64,000 nucleotides of DNA from Psychrobacter raelei (GTDB lineage Bacteria > Pseudomonadota > Gammaproteobacteria > Pseudomonadales > Moraxellaceae). Shown one piece after another: positions 45,965-58,505 of the stretch (positions within the stretch are counted from its first letter, which is position 1; every line of letters starts with the position of its first letter). The stretch is from the NCBI RefSeq assembly GCF_022631235.3, contig NZ_CP093310.2, positions 2,604,001 to 2,668,000 on the forward strand, read 5' to 3'. The translations under genes were made by a program, and so were the position numbers. The notes beneath the pieces were generated by a model that was not told the DNA's origin, ran no database searches, and was given only the letters and a program-made list of their open reading frames with translations.

Positions 45965-48900
45965 CTATTTGTCTTGACTCAACTCTTGAGCAAACGCTTC
46001 ATCGAAGCTTCTGAAGTCTTGAGCTGAGGTCGTGGCTTCGATATCAAAAGCGGCATCTAGAGCACTTTCAACATCATAAGCAGGTTTGCCTTCTTTGGCT
46101 TTTTTGCGCGCCGCATGATAAGCAAGACCTGTACCCGCTGGGATCAGACGACCCACAACCACGTTTTCTTTTAGACCACGTAGCTCATCAACTTTACCCT
46201 CAACAGCAGCAGCAGTTAATACGCGTGTGGTTTCCTGGAACGAAGCCGCTGAGATGAAGCTTTCAGTTGCCAAGCTGGCTTTGGTGATACCCAATAACTG
46301 ACGTTCAAACTGTACTGGGAATTTATCTTCAGCAAGCAGTTTTTCGTTAGTGGCTTTCACATCAGCGTATTCCACCTGATCGCCCTTGAAGTAGTTTGAA
46401 TCACCGGCATCAGTAATTTCTACTTTACGCAACATCTGACGGATAATCACTTCAATGTGCTTATCGTTAATCTTAACGCCCTGCAAGCGGTATACATCCT
46501 GCACTTCATCCACAATGTAGTTAGCCAGCGCAGTTTCGCCTTGTAGACGTAAGATGTCATGCGGATTTAATGGGCCATCTGCAATAACTTCACCACGGGC
46601 AACTGTTTCGTTCTCGAACACGTTGATTTGGCGCCATTTTGGAATCAGCTCTTCATGTACTTCGCCATCTTCATTAGTGATGATGAAGCGGTTCTTACCT
46701 TTAGTTGATGAGCCGAAGCTTACCACACCTGACATCTCTGCCATGATGGCATGATCTTTCGGACGACGTGCTTCGAACAAGTCAGCAACACGTGGTAGAC
46801 CACCGGTAATATCTTTGGTACCTGACGTGGCTTGTGGTACACGGCCTAATACCGAACCTGCTGTCACTTCTTCGCCATCAGAAACACGGATAATGGTCTC
46901 AGCAGGTAAGAAGTAAACCACTTCTTTACCGCCCGTAGTATCTAGAATAATCGCTGGACGTAAGTCTTTTGAGTTACTTGGACGGTCTTTTGAACCCAAG
47001 ATTTCAAACGAGCTCATACCGGTTGCTTCATCAATCTTAACGGTGGCAGTTGAGCCATCGATAATGTCGCTGAAACGTGCCTTACCCGCGAATTCTGTGA
47101 TAATTGGGTGCGTGTGCGGATCCCATTTAGCAATCGCTTGTCCGCTTTCAACTTCATCACCGTCTTTCACCAGTACGCTTGAACCATAAGGAACTTTATA
47201 GCGCTCACGCTCACGGCCAACATCATCAGCAATACCGATTTCAGCTGAACGCGATACGATAACTAAGTGACCATCCACGTGGTCCACCGTCTTCATGTTA
47301 TGGAAGCGGATGAAACCTGTGTTGCGGGCAGAGATGCTATTGTCTACTGAAGTAGAACTTGCGGCACCACCCACGTGGAACGTACGCATGGTTAACTGAG
47401 TACCTGGCTCACCGATTGACTGAGCGGCCATAACACCCACAGACTCACCAATATTCACTTTGTGACCACGTGCCAAGTCACGGCCATAACACTGAGCACA
47501 CACACCGTGTGGTACATCACAAGTAATGACTGAGCGTACCCATACTTCATCGATACCATTGTCATCAATAACCGTTACGCCATGCTCATCAATCAGCGTA
47601 CCTGCGGCTAATAACACCTCATCTTCACGGCTCATCACATCACGAGCAACCACACGACCTAGAACACGGTCACCTAGTTTCTCAATAATTTCACCGCCTT
47701 GAATGTGTGGTGTCATGCGAACGCCTTTTTCGGTACCACAATCGTTCTCAGTGATTACCAAATCTTGCGCCACGTCAACCAGACGACGAGTCAAGTAACC
47801 CGAGTTGGCTGTCTTAAGTGCCGTATCGGCAAGACCTTTACGCGCACCGTGGGTCGAGATGAAGTACTGAAGAACCGATAGACCTTCACGGAAGTTGGCC
47901 TTAATCGGGGTTTCAATAATAGAGCCATCTGGCTTAGCCATTAGACCACGCATACCGGCCAACTGACGAATCTGCGCCGCACTACCACGAGCACCAGAGT
48001 CTGACATGATGAAGATAGAGTTGAATGATTTTTGCTCTTCTTCTTCACCTTGTGCGTTGATAACGATATCAGTCGCCAAGTTATCCATCATCGCTTTAGC
48101 CACTTTGTCGTTGGTACGTGACCAGATATCGACAACTTTGTTGTAGCGCTCACCAGCGGTTACGAAACCTTGCTCAAACTGTTGTTCGATTTCACGAACC
48201 TCAGCATCAGCCGCTTCGATAAGCTCTTTTTTCATTGGCGGGATAACCATATCCTCGATACCAATAGACACACCTGATAGGGTTGCTTGAGCAAAACCTA
48301 GGTACATTAATTGGTCAGCGAAGATAACACTTTCTTTCACGCCGCGCGTACGGTAGCAAGAGTTCATTAGTTTTGAGATGTTTTTCTTAGTCATCTCAAC
48401 GTTACACTCAGCAAAACGCATACCTTTTGGCATGACATTCCAGATAAGTAGACGACCGGCCACAGTTTCTTGCAGCGTGGTTTGTTTGGTCGAGTTACCC
48501 TCTTCATCAAAGATGGTCTCAGTCACACGTACTTTAATTTTGGCGTTTACATGTAAGTCGTTTGAACCAATAGCGCGTAATGCTTCGTTAACGGTCGCAA
48601 AGATCATGCCTTCGCCTTTAGCGTTAACTGCTGAACGGCTGATATAGTACAGACCCAGTACAACGTCTTGTGATGGCACAATAATCGGATCACCGTTAGC
48701 AGGTGATAGGATGTTGTTGGTTGACATCATCAACGTACGGGCTTCTAGCTGTGCTTCTAGAGTCAATGGCACGTGTACTGCCATTTGGTCACCGTCGAAG
48801 TCAGCGTTGAACGCGGTACATACCAGCGGATGCAGCTGAATGGCTTTACCTTCAATTAGTACAGGCTCAAATGCTTGAAGACCCAATCTGTGTAGCGTTG

Positions 48901-50185
48901 GCGCACGGTTTAGTAATACTGGATGCTCACGGATAACCATGGCCAGCATATCCCAAACTTGTGGCTCTTCACGCTCTACCATCTTCTTCGCTTGTTTGAT
49001 GGTTGTTGCCATGCCGTGTGACAATAGTTTTGAGTAAGTAAATGGCTTGAATAGCTCAAGTGCCATTTTCTTAGGCAGACCACACTGATGTAGACGCAGT
49101 GTTGGACCAACAACAATCACCGAACGGCCAGAGTAGTCAACACGCTTACCTAGTAAGTTTTGACGGAAACGACCTTGCTTACCTTTAATCATGTCAGCAA
49201 GCGATTTTAATGGACGCTTGTTGCTGCCCGTGATGGCACGGCCACGACGACCGTTATCAAGTAGCGCATCCACTGACTCTTGTAGCATACGTTTTTCGTT
49301 ACGTACGATAATGTCAGGGGCGTTAAGCTCTAATAGACGCTTTAAACGGTTGTTACGGTTAATCACACGGCGATATAAGTCGTTTAGATCTGAGGTCGCA
49401 AAACGGCCGCCTTCTAGCGGTACTAGAGGACGTAAATCTGGTGGTAGTACGGGCAAAATGCTCATAACCATCCACTCAGGCTTGTTATTAGAGTCACGGA
49501 AAGCTTCTAATAATTTTAGACGCTTAGACATCTTTTTAAGCTTGGTTTCAGAACCAGTATTTGGAATCGCTTCACGTAGATCATCAATTTCTAAATCGAT
49601 ATCGATATCTTTTAACAGATCTTGAACCGCTTCAGCACCCATTTTAGCGATGAACTCATCACCAAATTCTTCTAATGCTTTGTAGTAGTCTTCATCATCA
49701 AGAAGCTGATACTTCTCTAAAGACGTCATGCCAGGATCGGTTACCACATAGCTTTCAAAATACAATACGCGCTCGATATCACGTAGTGTCATATCAAGTA
49801 ATAAACCGATGCGGCTTGGTAATGACTTTAAGAACCAAATGTGCGCAACAGGGCTGGCAAGATCGATGTGGCCCATGCGGTCACGACGAACTTTGGCAGT
49901 GGTCACTTCTACGCCACATTTTTCACAGATTACGCCTTGGAATTTGCGGCGCTTGTACTTACCACATAAACATTCAAAGTCTTTTACTGGACCAAAGATT
50001 TTGGCACAGAATAGACCGTCACGCTCAGGCTTAAAGGTACGGTAGTTAATGGTTTCTGGTTTTTTTACTTCACCATGTGACCATGATTTAATAGTCTCGG
50101 GAGCTGCCAATGTAATCTGAATGCTATCAAATTCACGTTTGCCGTTGTCGGCAGGGCTTTTCATAATATCGAGTAAATCTTTCAA
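45965..50185 (-). CDS. rpoC: RNA polymerase subunit beta'
   Basis: The 1406 residues match gammaproteobacterial RpoC. The N-terminal zinc site has [20 protein letters not shown], the catalytic NADFDGDQM sits near residues 460-468, and the second cysteine cluster ([20 protein letters not shown]) is present. The start is a TTG at 50185 with GGAGAAGC upstream, giving MKDLLDIM as in relatives; the next ATG (codon 8) lacks a ribosome binding site. It is the catalytic beta' subunit that binds magnesium and sigma. It follows rpoB by 168 bp. Confidence 0.97.
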   Translation of the reverse strand: MKDLLDIMKSPADNGKREFDSIQITLAAPETIKSWSHGEVKKPETINYRTFKPERDGLFCAKIFGPVKDFECLCGKYKRRKFQGVICEKCGVEVTTAKVRRDRMGHIDLASPVAHIWFLKSLPSRIGLLLDMTLRDIERVLYFESYVVTDPGMTSLEKYQLLDDEDYYKALEEFGDEFIAKMGAEAVQDLLKDIDIDLEIDDLREAIPNTGSETKLKKMSKRLKLLEAFRDSNNKPEWMVMSILPVLPPDLRPLVPLEGGRFATSDLNDLYRRVINRNNRLKRLLELNAPDIIVRNEKRMLQESVDALLDNGRRGRAITGSNKRPLKSLADMIKGKQGRFRQNLLGKRVDYSGRSVIVVGPTLRLHQCGLPKKMALELFKPFTYSKLLSHGMATTIKQAKKMVEREEPQVWDMLAMVIREHPVLLNRAPTLHRLGLQAFEPVLIEGKAIQLHPLVCTAFNADFDGDQMAVHVPLTLEAQLEARTLMMSTNNILSPANGDPIIVPSQDVVLGLYYISRSAVNAKGEGMIFATVNEALRAIGSNDLHVNAKIKVRVTETIFDEEGNSTKQTTLQETVAGRLLIWNVMPKGMRFAECNVEMTKKNISKLMNSCYRTRGVKESVIFADQLMYLGFAQATLSGVSIGIEDMVIPPMKKELIEAADAEVREIEQQFEQGFVTAGERYNKVVDIWSRTNDKVAKAMMDNLATDIVINAQGEEEEQKSFNSIFIMSDSGARGSAAQIRQLAGMRGLMAKPDGSIIETPIKANFREGLSVLQYFISTHGARKGLADTALKTANSGYLTRRLVDVAQDLVITENDCGTEKGVRMTPHIQGGEIIEKLGDRVLGRVVARDVMSREDEVLLAAGTLIDEHGVTVIDDNGIDEVWVRSVITCDVPHGVCAQCYGRDLARGHKVNIGESVGVMAAQSIGEPGTQLTMRTFHVGGAASSTSVDNSISARNTGFIRFHNMKTVDHVDGHLVIVSRSAEIGIADDVGRERERYKVPYGSSVLVKDGDEVESGQAIAKWDPHTHPIITEFAGKARFSDIIDGSTATVKIDEATGMSSFEILGSKDRPSNSKDLRPAIILDTTGGKEVVYFLPAETIIRVSDGEEVTAGSVLGRVPQATSGTKDITGGLPRVADLFEARRPKDHAIMAEMSGVVSFGSSTKGKNRFIITNEDGEVHEELIPKWRQINVFENETVARGEVIADGPLNPHDILRLQGETALANYIVDEVQDVYRLQGVKINDKHIEVIIRQMLRKVEITDAGDSNYFKGDQVEYADVKATNEKLLAEDKFPVQFERQLLGITKASLATESFISAASFQETTRVLTAAAVEGKVDELRGLKENVVVGRLIPAGTGLAYHAARKKAKEGKPAYDVESALDAAFDIEATTSAQDFRSFDEAFAQELSQDK

Positions 50186-50353
50186 GTTGCTTCTCCGTTA
50201 TATGTGTTCACAGTATCTGGGTCAGATTAATAATTTGAATAATGACCCTAAGCTACCGTTTGAAGGCAATGAATTAGGCTGAGTTTAAGGGAACGACTAA
50301 CGCAGTAGATGCAAACCATTTAACAAAATGCTCTGCATCTACCCGATTCAACA

Positions 50354-53300
50354 CTAGTTGCTTTCTTTTAGCTCAATATTAATACCCAGTGACTTAATCT
50401 CTTTGGTCAATACGTTGAACGATTCAGGCATGCCTGGGTCCATGTACTGCTCACCATCGACGATGTTCTTATACATACGCGTACGACCTTCAACATCATC
50501 CGATTTCACTGTTAGCATCTCTTGCAACGTGTAAGTTGCGCCATATGCTTCTAGTGCCCAAACTTCCATCTCACCGAAACGCTGACCACCAAACTGTGCT
50601 TTACCGCCTAATGGCTGCTGTGTTACTAATGAGTATGAACCGGTCGAACGGGCATGCATCTTGTCATCTACTAAGTGGTTTAGTTTCAGCATGTACATGT
50701 AGCCCACCGTCACAGGACGGTCAAACTTCTGACCAGTACGGCCATCATACAAAGTCTGCTGACCTGAGCTTGGGTAACCGGCAAGCTCTAGTAGCTCGTC
50801 AATTTGAACCTCACGGGCGCCATCAAATACAGCGGTACCCATAGGCACACCATCACGTAGGTTTTGAGCCAATGCACGGATATCATCATCGCTCAAGCTG
50901 TCTAAATCAACTTGTTCACCGCCTACTTTGTTGTAAATCTTGTCTAAGAATTCACGTAGCTCAGTGACTGCCGCTTGCGCTTTGATCATGCCGTTAATCT
51001 TGTCACCAAGACCTTTAGCTGCCATACCTAAGTGAGTCTCAAGTACCTGACCGATATTCATACGAGAAGGTACACCCAGTGGGTTTAGTACGATATCAAC
51101 TGGATTACCGTTTTCATCATAAGGCATGTCTTCAACCGGCATGATGCGAGATACCACACCCTTGTTACCATGACGACCGGCCATCTTATCACCTGGCTGG
51201 ATGCGACGTTTCACCGCTAGGTAAACCTTAACGATTTTTTGTACACCGTGTGCTAAGTCATCACCAGCAGTCAGCTTGCGTTTTTTCTCAGCGAACTTGG
51301 TATCGATGTCTTTTTGCTTATCGACCAAGAACTCTTGAATTTGAGTCAAACGCTCAGCGATTTCTTCTTCAACAGGCTGAATGTCTAATAACGTTTCTAA
51401 AGACATTTCTAGTAGCTCAGACTCAGCCAGTACTGTACCTGACTTAAGACCTGCACCACCACTGATGGCCTGACCATCTAATAAGTGGCTGATACGGCTA
51501 CGTGCGGCTTCTTCAAAAATACGTAGCTCTTCTTTTAAGTCTTTGCGGTAGTTGTCCAGCTGCGACTTCTCGATTGATTTTGCACGAGCATCTTTTTCTA
51601 CGCCATCACGGGTAAAGACTTGAACATCGATAACCGTACCTTTGGTAGAGGTTGGCACACGTAAAGAGGTGTCTTTAACATCTGCTGCTTTTTCACCGAA
51701 GATGGCTCTTAGTAGCTTCTCTTCTGGCGTTAATTGTGTCTCACCTTTTGGCGTTACTTTACCAACTAAGATATCGCCTGCATCTACTTCAGCACCGATA
51801 TAAACGATACCTGACTCATCAAGAGCAGATAGCGCGGCTTCACCCACGTTTGGAATATCGGCAGTGATTTCTTCAGTGCCTAGTTTTGTGTCACGCGCCA
51901 CACAGGTTAATTCTTGAATGTGGATGGTTGTGAAACGGTCTTCTTTCACCACACGCTCTGATAATAAAATCGAGTCTTCGAAGTTATAACCGTTCCATGG
52001 CATAAAGGCCACACGCATGTTCTGACCTAGAGCCAACTCACCTAAGTCAGTTGATGGACCATCAGCTAGGATGTCACCACCAGCGATTTCGTCACCTTGG
52101 TTAACAATGATGCGCTGGTTAATACAGGTGTTCTGGTTAGAACGGGTGTATTTGATTAAGTTATAGATATCGATACCCGCTTCACCCGCTTGCATCTCAT
52201 CTTCATTAACACGAACCACGATACGCGACGCATCAACGTCTTCAATCACACCACCACGGCGAGCGATAACACACACACCTGAGTCGCGAGCTACGTGACG
52301 CTCCATACCGGTACCCACTAACGGCTTATCAGCACGTAAGGTAGGAACCGCCTGACGTTGCATGTTCGAACCCATCAAGGCGCGGTTAGCATCATCATGC
52401 TCTAGGAATGGAATTAAGCTTGCTGCAACAGAGACAACCTGACTAGGTGATACATCCATATGCGTCACTTTATCACTTGGCATACGTACCGATTCACCAC
52501 CGCTACGTACCATTACCATCTCTTCAGCCAGTACGCCGTTTTCATCCAACTCAGAGTCAGCCTGAGCGATAACCGTGCCGACTTCTTCGATGGCTGATAG
52601 GTACTCGATATCGTCAGTAACTTTACCATCTACTACTTTACGATAAGGGGTTTCTAAGAAACCAAATTCGTTGGTCTTAGCAAAGGTGGCTAATGAGTTG
52701 ATTAGACCAATGTTTGGACCTTCAGGCGTTTCAATAGGACACACACGACCATAGTGAGTATTGTGTACGTCACGAACCTCAAAGCCTGCACGCTCACGAG
52801 TTAGACCACCTGGGCCTAATGCTGAGATACGACGCTTGTGAGTAATCTCTGATAGCGGGTTGTTTTGGTCCATGAACTGAGACAACTGGCTTGAACCAAA
52901 GAACTCTTTTACCGCAGCCGCAACAGGTTTTGAGTTGATCAAATCTTGTGGTGACAAATTATCAGATTCAGCAGAGCTTAAACGCTCTTTCACCGCACGC
53001 TCAACACGCACTAGACCAACACGGAATTGGTTCTCAGCCATTTCACCAACAGAGCGAATACGACGGTTACCTAAGTGGTCAATATCATCCACTTCACCAA
53101 TACCGTTACGGATATTGATAAGCTCTTTTAACACATCAATGATGTCTTCTTTGGTTAATACGCTCTGCTCACGTTTAACATCTGGATCATCACTATTAAC
53201 AAACTCACGACCTAAACGGCGGTTGAACTTCATACGGCCAACGTTAGATAAGTCGTAACGATCGGCGTTGAAGAACATGCTCTCAAACAACTTCTCAGCA

Positions 53301-54472
53301 GTATCAATCGTTGGTGGCTCACCTGGACGCATCACTTTATAGATTTCGATTAATGCTTCTTCGCGGCTACCGGTGCTGTCTGCACGTAAGGTATCAGCGA
53401 TATACGCACCATGATCGATGTCGTTGGTGAATAAAATCTTGAATTCTTTGATTGATTCACTGGCTTCAAAGGCACTTAGCTTAACCAATAACTCATGGTC
53501 AATTAGGGTGTTTGCTTTTGCAATCACTTCATCATTGACAACGATATCTTCGGCAAGAATACGCTCATATAGGTACTCATCAGGCACAGCCAGTTTTTTC
53601 ATACCAGACTGTTCGATTTGACGAATACGGCGCGCATTGATACGTTTGCCTTGCTCAACCAACACTTCACCGTCTGGTGATACGATGTCGAACTGAGCCA
53701 TTTCACCACGTAGGCGATCTGCAACTAGGTCAATTTCAAATTGCTCTTCGCCTTTATAAACCGATACTTTTTCAAAGAAGGTATCTAGGATCTCATTAGT
53801 GTCCATGCCTAGAGCACGTAGAATGATAGTGCCTAGCAATTTACGACGGCGGTCAATACGAGCGAATACTAAATCTTTAGCATCAAACTCGAAATCTAAC
53901 CATGAACCACGGTAAGGAATGATACGGGCGTTATAAAGCACCTTACCACTTGAGTGTGACTTACCTTTATCGTGGTCGAAGAACACACCAGGTGAACGGT
54001 GTAATTGCGACACGATAACACGCTCAGTACCATTAATAATAAAGGTACCGTTATCGGTCATTAATGGGATTTCACCCATATATACATTTTGCTCACGGAT
54101 GTCTTTAATAGCAGCCTTGCTATTTTTGTCTTTGCTATCTTTGTCTTTGATAACCAGACGGATTTTGACACGTAAGGGTGCTGCAAAAGTAGAACCACGA
54201 GAAATACACTCGCGCTCATCGAACTCTGGTGCACCTAAGTAGTACTCAACAAATTGTAGTTCGGCGTTGTTTGAATTACTTTCGATTGGGAAAATAGATG
54301 AAAATGCAGCTTGTAGGCCTGTATTCTCACGCGCTTTAGGCTTTTTATTTTCCTGCAAAAATTGCTCATAGGAATCCACTTGAATTGCCAACAGATAGGG
54401 AATATCCATTACATGTGGCAACTCGGCAAAACTTTTGCGAATACGTTTTTTTTCAGTATAGGAATATGCCAT
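50354..54472 (-). CDS. rpoB: RNA polymerase subunit beta
   Basis: The 1372 residues cover all RpoB conserved blocks. The rifampicin-binding region reads [19 protein letters not shown] then [20 protein letters not shown] (around residues 525-560), identical to the susceptible E. coli type, so no rifampicin-resistance change is seen. The C-terminus has [24 protein letters not shown]. It forms the RNA polymerase core with RpoC. Upstream lie a 615-bp gap, a strong hairpin and a TATAAT candidate, so rpoB expression is probably partly uncoupled from rplL. Confidence 0.97.
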   Translation of the reverse strand: MAYSYTEKKRIRKSFAELPHVMDIPYLLAIQVDSYEQFLQENKKPKARENTGLQAAFSSIFPIESNSNNAELQFVEYYLGAPEFDERECISRGSTFAAPLRVKIRLVIKDKDSKDKNSKAAIKDIREQNVYMGEIPLMTDNGTFIINGTERVIVSQLHRSPGVFFDHDKGKSHSSGKVLYNARIIPYRGSWLDFEFDAKDLVFARIDRRRKLLGTIILRALGMDTNEILDTFFEKVSVYKGEEQFEIDLVADRLRGEMAQFDIVSPDGEVLVEQGKRINARRIRQIEQSGMKKLAVPDEYLYERILAEDIVVNDEVIAKANTLIDHELLVKLSAFEASESIKEFKILFTNDIDHGAYIADTLRADSTGSREEALIEIYKVMRPGEPPTIDTAEKLFESMFFNADRYDLSNVGRMKFNRRLGREFVNSDDPDVKREQSVLTKEDIIDVLKELINIRNGIGEVDDIDHLGNRRIRSVGEMAENQFRVGLVRVERAVKERLSSAESDNLSPQDLINSKPVAAAVKEFFGSSQLSQFMDQNNPLSEITHKRRISALGPGGLTRERAGFEVRDVHNTHYGRVCPIETPEGPNIGLINSLATFAKTNEFGFLETPYRKVVDGKVTDDIEYLSAIEEVGTVIAQADSELDENGVLAEEMVMVRSGGESVRMPSDKVTHMDVSPSQVVSVAASLIPFLEHDDANRALMGSNMQRQAVPTLRADKPLVGTGMERHVARDSGVCVIARRGGVIEDVDASRIVVRVNEDEMQAGEAGIDIYNLIKYTRSNQNTCINQRIIVNQGDEIAGGDILADGPSTDLGELALGQNMRVAFMPWNGYNFEDSILLSERVVKEDRFTTIHIQELTCVARDTKLGTEEITADIPNVGEAALSALDESGIVYIGAEVDAGDILVGKVTPKGETQLTPEEKLLRAIFGEKAADVKDTSLRVPTSTKGTVIDVQVFTRDGVEKDARAKSIEKSQLDNYRKDLKEELRIFEEAARSRISHLLDGQAISGGAGLKSGTVLAESELLEMSLETLLDIQPVEEEIAERLTQIQEFLVDKQKDIDTKFAEKKRKLTAGDDLAHGVQKIVKVYLAVKRRIQPGDKMAGRHGNKGVVSRIMPVEDMPYDENGNPVDIVLNPLGVPSRMNIGQVLETHLGMAAKGLGDKINGMIKAQAAVTELREFLDKIYNKVGGEQVDLDSLSDDDIRALAQNLRDGVPMGTAVFDGAREVQIDELLELAGYPSSGQQTLYDGRTGQKFDRPVTVGYMYMLKLNHLVDDKMHARSTGSYSLVTQQPLGGKAQFGGQRFGEMEVWALEAYGATYTLQEMLTVKSDDVEGRTRMYKNIVDGEQYMDPGMPESFNVLTKEIKSLGINIELKESN

Positions 54473-54696
54473 CGAGAGTCCTTACAGTAGACAGTAAAAT
54501 AAAAATGATTCATTTTTAAAAATTAAGCGATCAGTAATTAACTAAAAGACCCAAATTCTAAATAGGAATCATCAGATTGAAACAGTGAGAATGACCTTTG
54601 ATAAATGCCTGTTGTGCATAACAATCATGACGTTTTGACTCATTATTTGAGTGTCGACGCCGCCAAACCCATTACAAACGTTAATAGCCAATGGTT

Positions 54697-54702
54697 ATTA
54701 TA
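54697..54702 (-). promoter_or_regulatory. Candidate -10 box upstream of rpoB
   Basis: A consensus TATAAT reads on the minus strand about 225 bp before rpoB, within the 615-bp rplL-rpoB gap. No strong -35 accompanies it. An internal rpoBC promoter would fit the attenuator just upstream. Confidence 0.35.
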
Positions 54703-54993
54703 GTAATTGATACAAAAAATGTGGTTAAATTAGGTTAAAAGAAGCCAAATGACAGATGCAAAAAAACCCCAAGCACGAGCGTACCTAGGTCTAAATAAAA
54801 AGGATAGAAGCTAACGATGTTTTAAACATGCAAATTGTCTGTCCCTTGGTCTGTATTAATCGCTAAACGTTCGTTAAGCTGAAAATAAATAAGATATTAA
54901 CGTGACGCTTGCCAACCATTTAGGCTAATACAAAAGGTCAAGTGCGAGATTATACAATACCTCATTCCCAAACACAACCCCTAAAGTGCTCGA

Positions 54994-55029
54994 TAAAAAA
55001 AGCCAACAATGCATAGTACATTGTTGGCT
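54994..55029 (-). terminator. Attenuator / partial terminator between rplL and rpoB
   Basis: On the minus strand an 11-bp perfect stem (AGCCAACAATG with its complement, 7-base loop; 55001-55029) is followed by seven T. In E. coli a partial terminator at the same place lets only part of the transcripts pass into rpoBC. Confidence 0.8.
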
Positions 55030-55087
55030 TCGTGGTTAAGTAGGGTTTGATCCCTGCTTAACCGAACTCATAACAGATAAAAATCTA

Positions 55088-55465
55088 TTATTTAAGTTCT
55101 ACAGTAGCGCCAGCTTCTTCAAGCTTTTTCTTAAGCTCTTCTGCTTCTACTTTGTTAGCGCCTTCTTTGATTGGAGCTGGAGCGCCTTCAACTAGTTCTT
55201 TAGCTTCTTTCAAGCCAAGGCCTGTTGCTTCACGTACGGCTTTAATTACGCCAACTTTCTTGTCGCCGAAACTTGCAAGAATTACGTCAAACTCGTCTTT
55301 TTCTTCAGCAGCAGCAGCGCCACCAGCAGCAGCAGCAGGTGCAGCAGCAACAGCAGCAGCAGCTGTTACGCCGAATTTTTCTTCCATTTCGCTGATTAGT
55401 TCAACGATATCCATTACTGACATTTCAGCGATTGCGTTTAACACATCTTCTCTAGATAGTGCCAT
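55088..55465 (-). CDS. rplL: 50S ribosomal protein L7/L12
   Basis: The protein has 125 residues from the ATG at 55465, with GGAG upstream; a longer frame begins at 55513 but is not supported. The N-terminal dimerisation part ([20 protein letters not shown]) is followed by an Ala- and Gly-rich hinge ([21 protein letters not shown]) and the C-terminal factor-binding domain ([20 protein letters not shown]). Several copies bind L10 and recruit translation factors such as EF-Tu. It is followed by an attenuator and then rpoB. Confidence 0.96.
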   Translation of the reverse strand: MALSREDVLNAIAEMSVMDIVELISEMEEKFGVTAAAAVAAAPAAAAGGAAAAEEKDEFDVILASFGDKKVGVIKAVREATGLGLKEAKELVEGAPAPIKEGANKVEAEELKKKLEEAGATVELK

Positions 55466-55603
55466 GGGATTTCTCCATTTTCTGATAAATTTAAAGGGAT
55501 TAATTAAGATCAATACAGTTTAATTATGCCACTAGGCGATAGTCTTGCTGTATCGATCGAAAATAACTTAGTCGCTTACTTATATAAATTAAGTAGCTAT
55601 AAA

Positions 55604-56131
55604 CTAAGCGGCTTCTTTTGCGTCTTTTACTGCTGCAACAGTACGTACAAACTTGCCTGGTACTTCTTTCATAGTACGTGCAAGCTTGGTTACTGGTGCT
55701 TTCATTGTTGCCATCAAGATAGATAGTGCTTCGTCGCGTGTTGGAAGTTTAGCTACGCGCTCAATTTCCTCAGGACCAAACAACTCACCACCAACTGATA
55801 CAAGCTTTGGCTCTAAAGCTTTGTGTTCTTTAGCGAATTCGTGAATTACACGAGCAGCAGAACCTAAATCTTCAGTAGAAAAAGCCAGTAACAATGGGCC
55901 AACCATCTTATCTGACATGCACTCAAAGCTAGTACCTTCAAAAGCACGCTTAGCTAGCGTGTTTTTAACAACTTTAAGTACAACACCTTTCTCACGAGCT
56001 TGGTTACGTAGCTTAGTTAACTGAGCTACTTCAAGGCCATGATAATCAGCAGCAACTGCTGAATAAGCATTTGCAGCAACTTCAGACACTTCAGCCACAA
56101 CTTTTTGTTTCTGTTCTAGCGTTAATGCCAT
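55604..56131 (-). CDS. rplJ: 50S ribosomal protein L10
   Basis: The protein has about 175 residues from the ATG at 56131, with AAGGAG seven bases upstream; the frame can be read nine codons further but without a ribosome binding site. MALTLEQKQKVVAEVSEVA and YHGLEVAQLTKLRNQAREKG are typical of L10. It forms the stalk base that holds L7/L12 copies. In E. coli the L10-L12 complex represses its own messenger by binding the leader. The 423-bp leader here may play that part. Confidence 0.96.
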   Translation of the reverse strand: MALTLEQKQKVVAEVSEVAANAYSAVAADYHGLEVAQLTKLRNQAREKGVVLKVVKNTLAKRAFEGTSFECMSDKMVGPLLLAFSTEDLGSAARVIHEFAKEHKALEPKLVSVGGELFGPEEIERVAKLPTRDEALSILMATMKAPVTKLARTMKEVPGKFVRTVAAVKDAKEAA

Positions 56132-56554
56132 GAGTTGACTCCTTGATCTCATCATCATTGCCGCAGCAATGTTGAATTGACGTTTCTATTACTAAAGTAT
56201 AAATACCGGTTAAGCCAAGACGTACTTGTGATCAACCAGCGACTTTAATAACGCTGAATACGGCACCTTTATCAGAATGAAGGAGAAACCAAATTAGTAA
56301 ACTAACCCATTCCCACGATCAAACTTTTTTGGGTCACCGTCTGCGTAGGCCAATGCTAGGCTAAATAAAACACAATGGTTCGATTTAACACTGACATCAA
56401 TTAACAGCATCGAAGGCAAACCTAAGATACCTACCTACGGTCTTAGACAGCATAGCTTTGGCTAAGCTGACCTAATATTATAAATTTTTAAATTCGGTAG
56501 GAATTAGGGCGATTATTCGCCCTATTCCTTATGTTTTTTCTTTATCTTTTAAGC
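56132..56554 (-). promoter_or_regulatory. rplA-rplJ leader region
   Basis: This 423-bp untranslated gap is long for a ribosomal protein operon. It holds an AGGGCG/CGCCCT hairpin (about 56507-56525) just after rplA and a TATAAT (56477-56482) that may start an rplJL transcript. The rest is a candidate for the L10-L12 binding leader known from E. coli. No detailed fold could be drawn by eye. Confidence 0.45.
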
Positions 56555-57256
56555 TTACTTAGCTACGCGGTATGGTAGTGGATCTAATGCGATACCAGGA
56601 CCCATGGTGCTAGATAAAGTAATTTTTTTGATGTAGATACCTTTAGAAGTAGCTGGCTTAGCACGACGGATGTCTGCTAATAAAGCCTGTACGTTCTGCT
56701 GGATTTGTTCAACAGTGAAACCAACCTGACCGATAGTGGTGTGGATGATACCTGCTTTATCTACACGGTAAGTCGCCTGACCTGCTTTAGCGTTTGCAAC
56801 TGCTTCAGCAACGTTAGGAGTAACGGTACCTACTTTAGGGTTAGGCATTAGGCCACGTGGACCTAGGATAGTACCTAACTGACCAACAACACGCATTGCG
56901 TCTGGTGCTGCGATAACAACGTCAAAGTCTAGGTTGCCCGCTTTAACTTGTTCCGCTAGATCATCCATACCCACTACGTCAGCACCGGCTTCTTTAGCAG
57001 CATCAGCAGCAGCGCCTTGGGCGAATACAGCAACACGCTTAGTTTTACCAGTACCTGCAGGTAGGTTAGTTGCACCACGAACCACTTGGTCTGATTTACG
57101 TGGGTCTACGCCTAGGTTGATAGCGATATCAACTGACTCTTTGAATTTAAGAGGTGGTAGGTCGTTTAAAATGCTTACCGCTTCTTCAAGCGTGTAAAGC
57201 TTTTGGCTTTCTACACGCTCAGCGATCATTTTTTGACGTTTAGTAAGTTTACTCAT
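56555..57256 (-). CDS. rplA: 50S ribosomal protein L1
   Basis: The 233 residues are the usual length. [15 protein letters not shown] and [29 protein letters not shown] open the protein and [17 protein letters not shown] is the conserved L1 motif. It binds 23S rRNA at the L1 stalk and, in E. coli, represses rplKA. Its start codon directly follows the rplK stop, so the two are translationally coupled. Confidence 0.97.
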   Translation of the reverse strand: MSKLTKRQKMIAERVESQKLYTLEEAVSILNDLPPLKFKESVDIAINLGVDPRKSDQVVRGATNLPAGTGKTKRVAVFAQGAAADAAKEAGADVVGMDDLAEQVKAGNLDFDVVIAAPDAMRVVGQLGTILGPRGLMPNPKVGTVTPNVAEAVANAKAGQATYRVDKAGIIHTTIGQVGFTVEQIQQNVQALLADIRRAKPATSKGIYIKKITLSSTMGPGIALDPLPYRVAK

Positions 57257-57688
57257 TTACACACCCTCCACATCGATGCCCATTGAACGTGCAGTACCAG
57301 CGATGGTACGTACAGCAGCGTCCAGGTCAGCAGCAGTCAAATCAGCATTTTTAGTTTGCACGATTTCTTCTAGCTGTGCACGAGTAACTTTACCTACTTT
57401 AGTAGTATTTGGAACACCAGAACCTTTAGCGATACCAGCAGCTTTACGCAGCAAGAAGGCAGCAGGTGGTGACTTCATGATAAATGTGAATGATTTATCA
57501 GCGTATACTGTGATTTCAGTAGGAATTGGCAGACCTGGTTCCATGCTGGCAGTTGCCGCATTGAACTCTTTACAGAATGCCATGATGTTCACACCTTTTT
57601 GACCTAGTGCAGGACCAATTGGTGGTGAAGGGTTTGCTTTGCCAGCAGGCACTTGTAGTTTGATGTAACCATCAATCTTCTTAGCCAT
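57257..57688 (-). CDS. rplK: 50S ribosomal protein L11
   Basis: The 143 residues start [20 protein letters not shown] and contain [20 protein letters not shown] and [15 protein letters not shown]11 binds the GTPase-associated region of 23S rRNA. GGAGAAAACTC precedes the ATG. The stop codon is followed at once by the rplA start. Confidence 0.97.
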   Translation of the reverse strand: MAKKIDGYIKLQVPAGKANPSPPIGPALGQKGVNIMAFCKEFNAATASMEPGLPIPTEITVYADKSFTFIMKSPPAAFLLRKAAGIAKGSGVPNTTKVGKVTRAQLEEIVQTKNADLTAADLDAAVRTIAGTARSMGIDVEGV

Positions 57689-57808
57689 GAGTTTTCTCCT
57701 TTACGGGTGATAACGCTTTCTGCTCACACTTACTATCTTGATGTAAGCAGAGCCATCCGCTCCCCGGGGGTTAAAATATTTAGCTCAGTTGCTATCGTCG
57801 TCAGCCAA

Positions 57809-58339
57809 TTAGCTTAACTTCTCAACTTTACTAAACTCTAATTCGACCTGAGTTGGTCTGTTAAATACGTTTACAGTCAGTTGTAGCTTAGATTTCTCGT
57901 AATCCACTTTTTCGACTAGACCTTTAAAGTCAGTGAAAGGTCCGTCAATAACCAGAACTTCTTCACCTGGCTCAAATAAAGTCTTAGGACGTGGTGCTTC
58001 TTCACTTTGTTTAAGACGATTTAAGATACGATCGGCTTCAACTTTAGTAATGGGTGCTGGATTCTCTGGTGTACCGCCAATGAAGCCGGTAATACGCGGA
58101 CAGTCATTTACAATATGCCAAGTATCATCATTCATTTCCATTTCTACTAATACGTAGCCTGGAAAGAATTTACGCTCACTTTTACGCTTTTTGCCGTCTT
58201 TCATTTCAACGACTTCTTCGGTTGGTACCAGTACTTCACCGAATTTATCAGCGAACTCACTGCGATTGATACGATCCGTCAAGTAGCGTTGGACTTGCTT
58301 TTCATATCCTGAAAATGCCTGCACGATATACCAGCGCAT
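57809..58339 (-). CDS. nusG: Transcription termination/antitermination protein NusG
   Basis: The protein has about 176 residues from the ATG at 58339, chosen because GGAG lies six bases upstream and [17 protein letters not shown] is the family N-terminus; eight extra codons are open upstream. The NGN domain is followed by a KOW domain with [23 protein letters not shown]. NusG binds RNA polymerase and links it to Rho and to the ribosome. It is encoded with secE and the ribosomal protein genes. Confidence 0.96.
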   Translation of the reverse strand: MRWYIVQAFSGYEKQVQRYLTDRINRSEFADKFGEVLVPTEEVVEMKDGKKRKSERKFFPGYVLVEMEMNDDTWHIVNDCPRITGFIGGTPENPAPITKVEADRILNRLKQSEEAPRPKTLFEPGEEVLVIDGPFTDFKGLVEKVDYEKSKLQLTVNVFNRPTQVELEFSKVEKLS

Positions 58340-58505
58340 ATGTTTCTCCATGACGTCAATCAAACGATTGCTGATTAAAAAAAACAGGCTGTAAAGCTGA
58401 TATAACCCTTATGAAGTTATATGAAGCCCAGCCCTAACAATTCTTTTTTATAACTAATTTTTTAACTTGTACTGCCGCTTATCTTATTTATCACTAACCC
58501 AGTGA

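Noticed and set aside
49191..49625. 144-codon open frame opposite rpoC
   Set aside because: Antisense to a highly conserved part of RpoC with shadow composition.
55152..55523. 123-codon open frame opposite rplL
   Set aside because: Antisense to the rplL hinge and C-terminal domain; its alanine content mirrors the rplL repeats.
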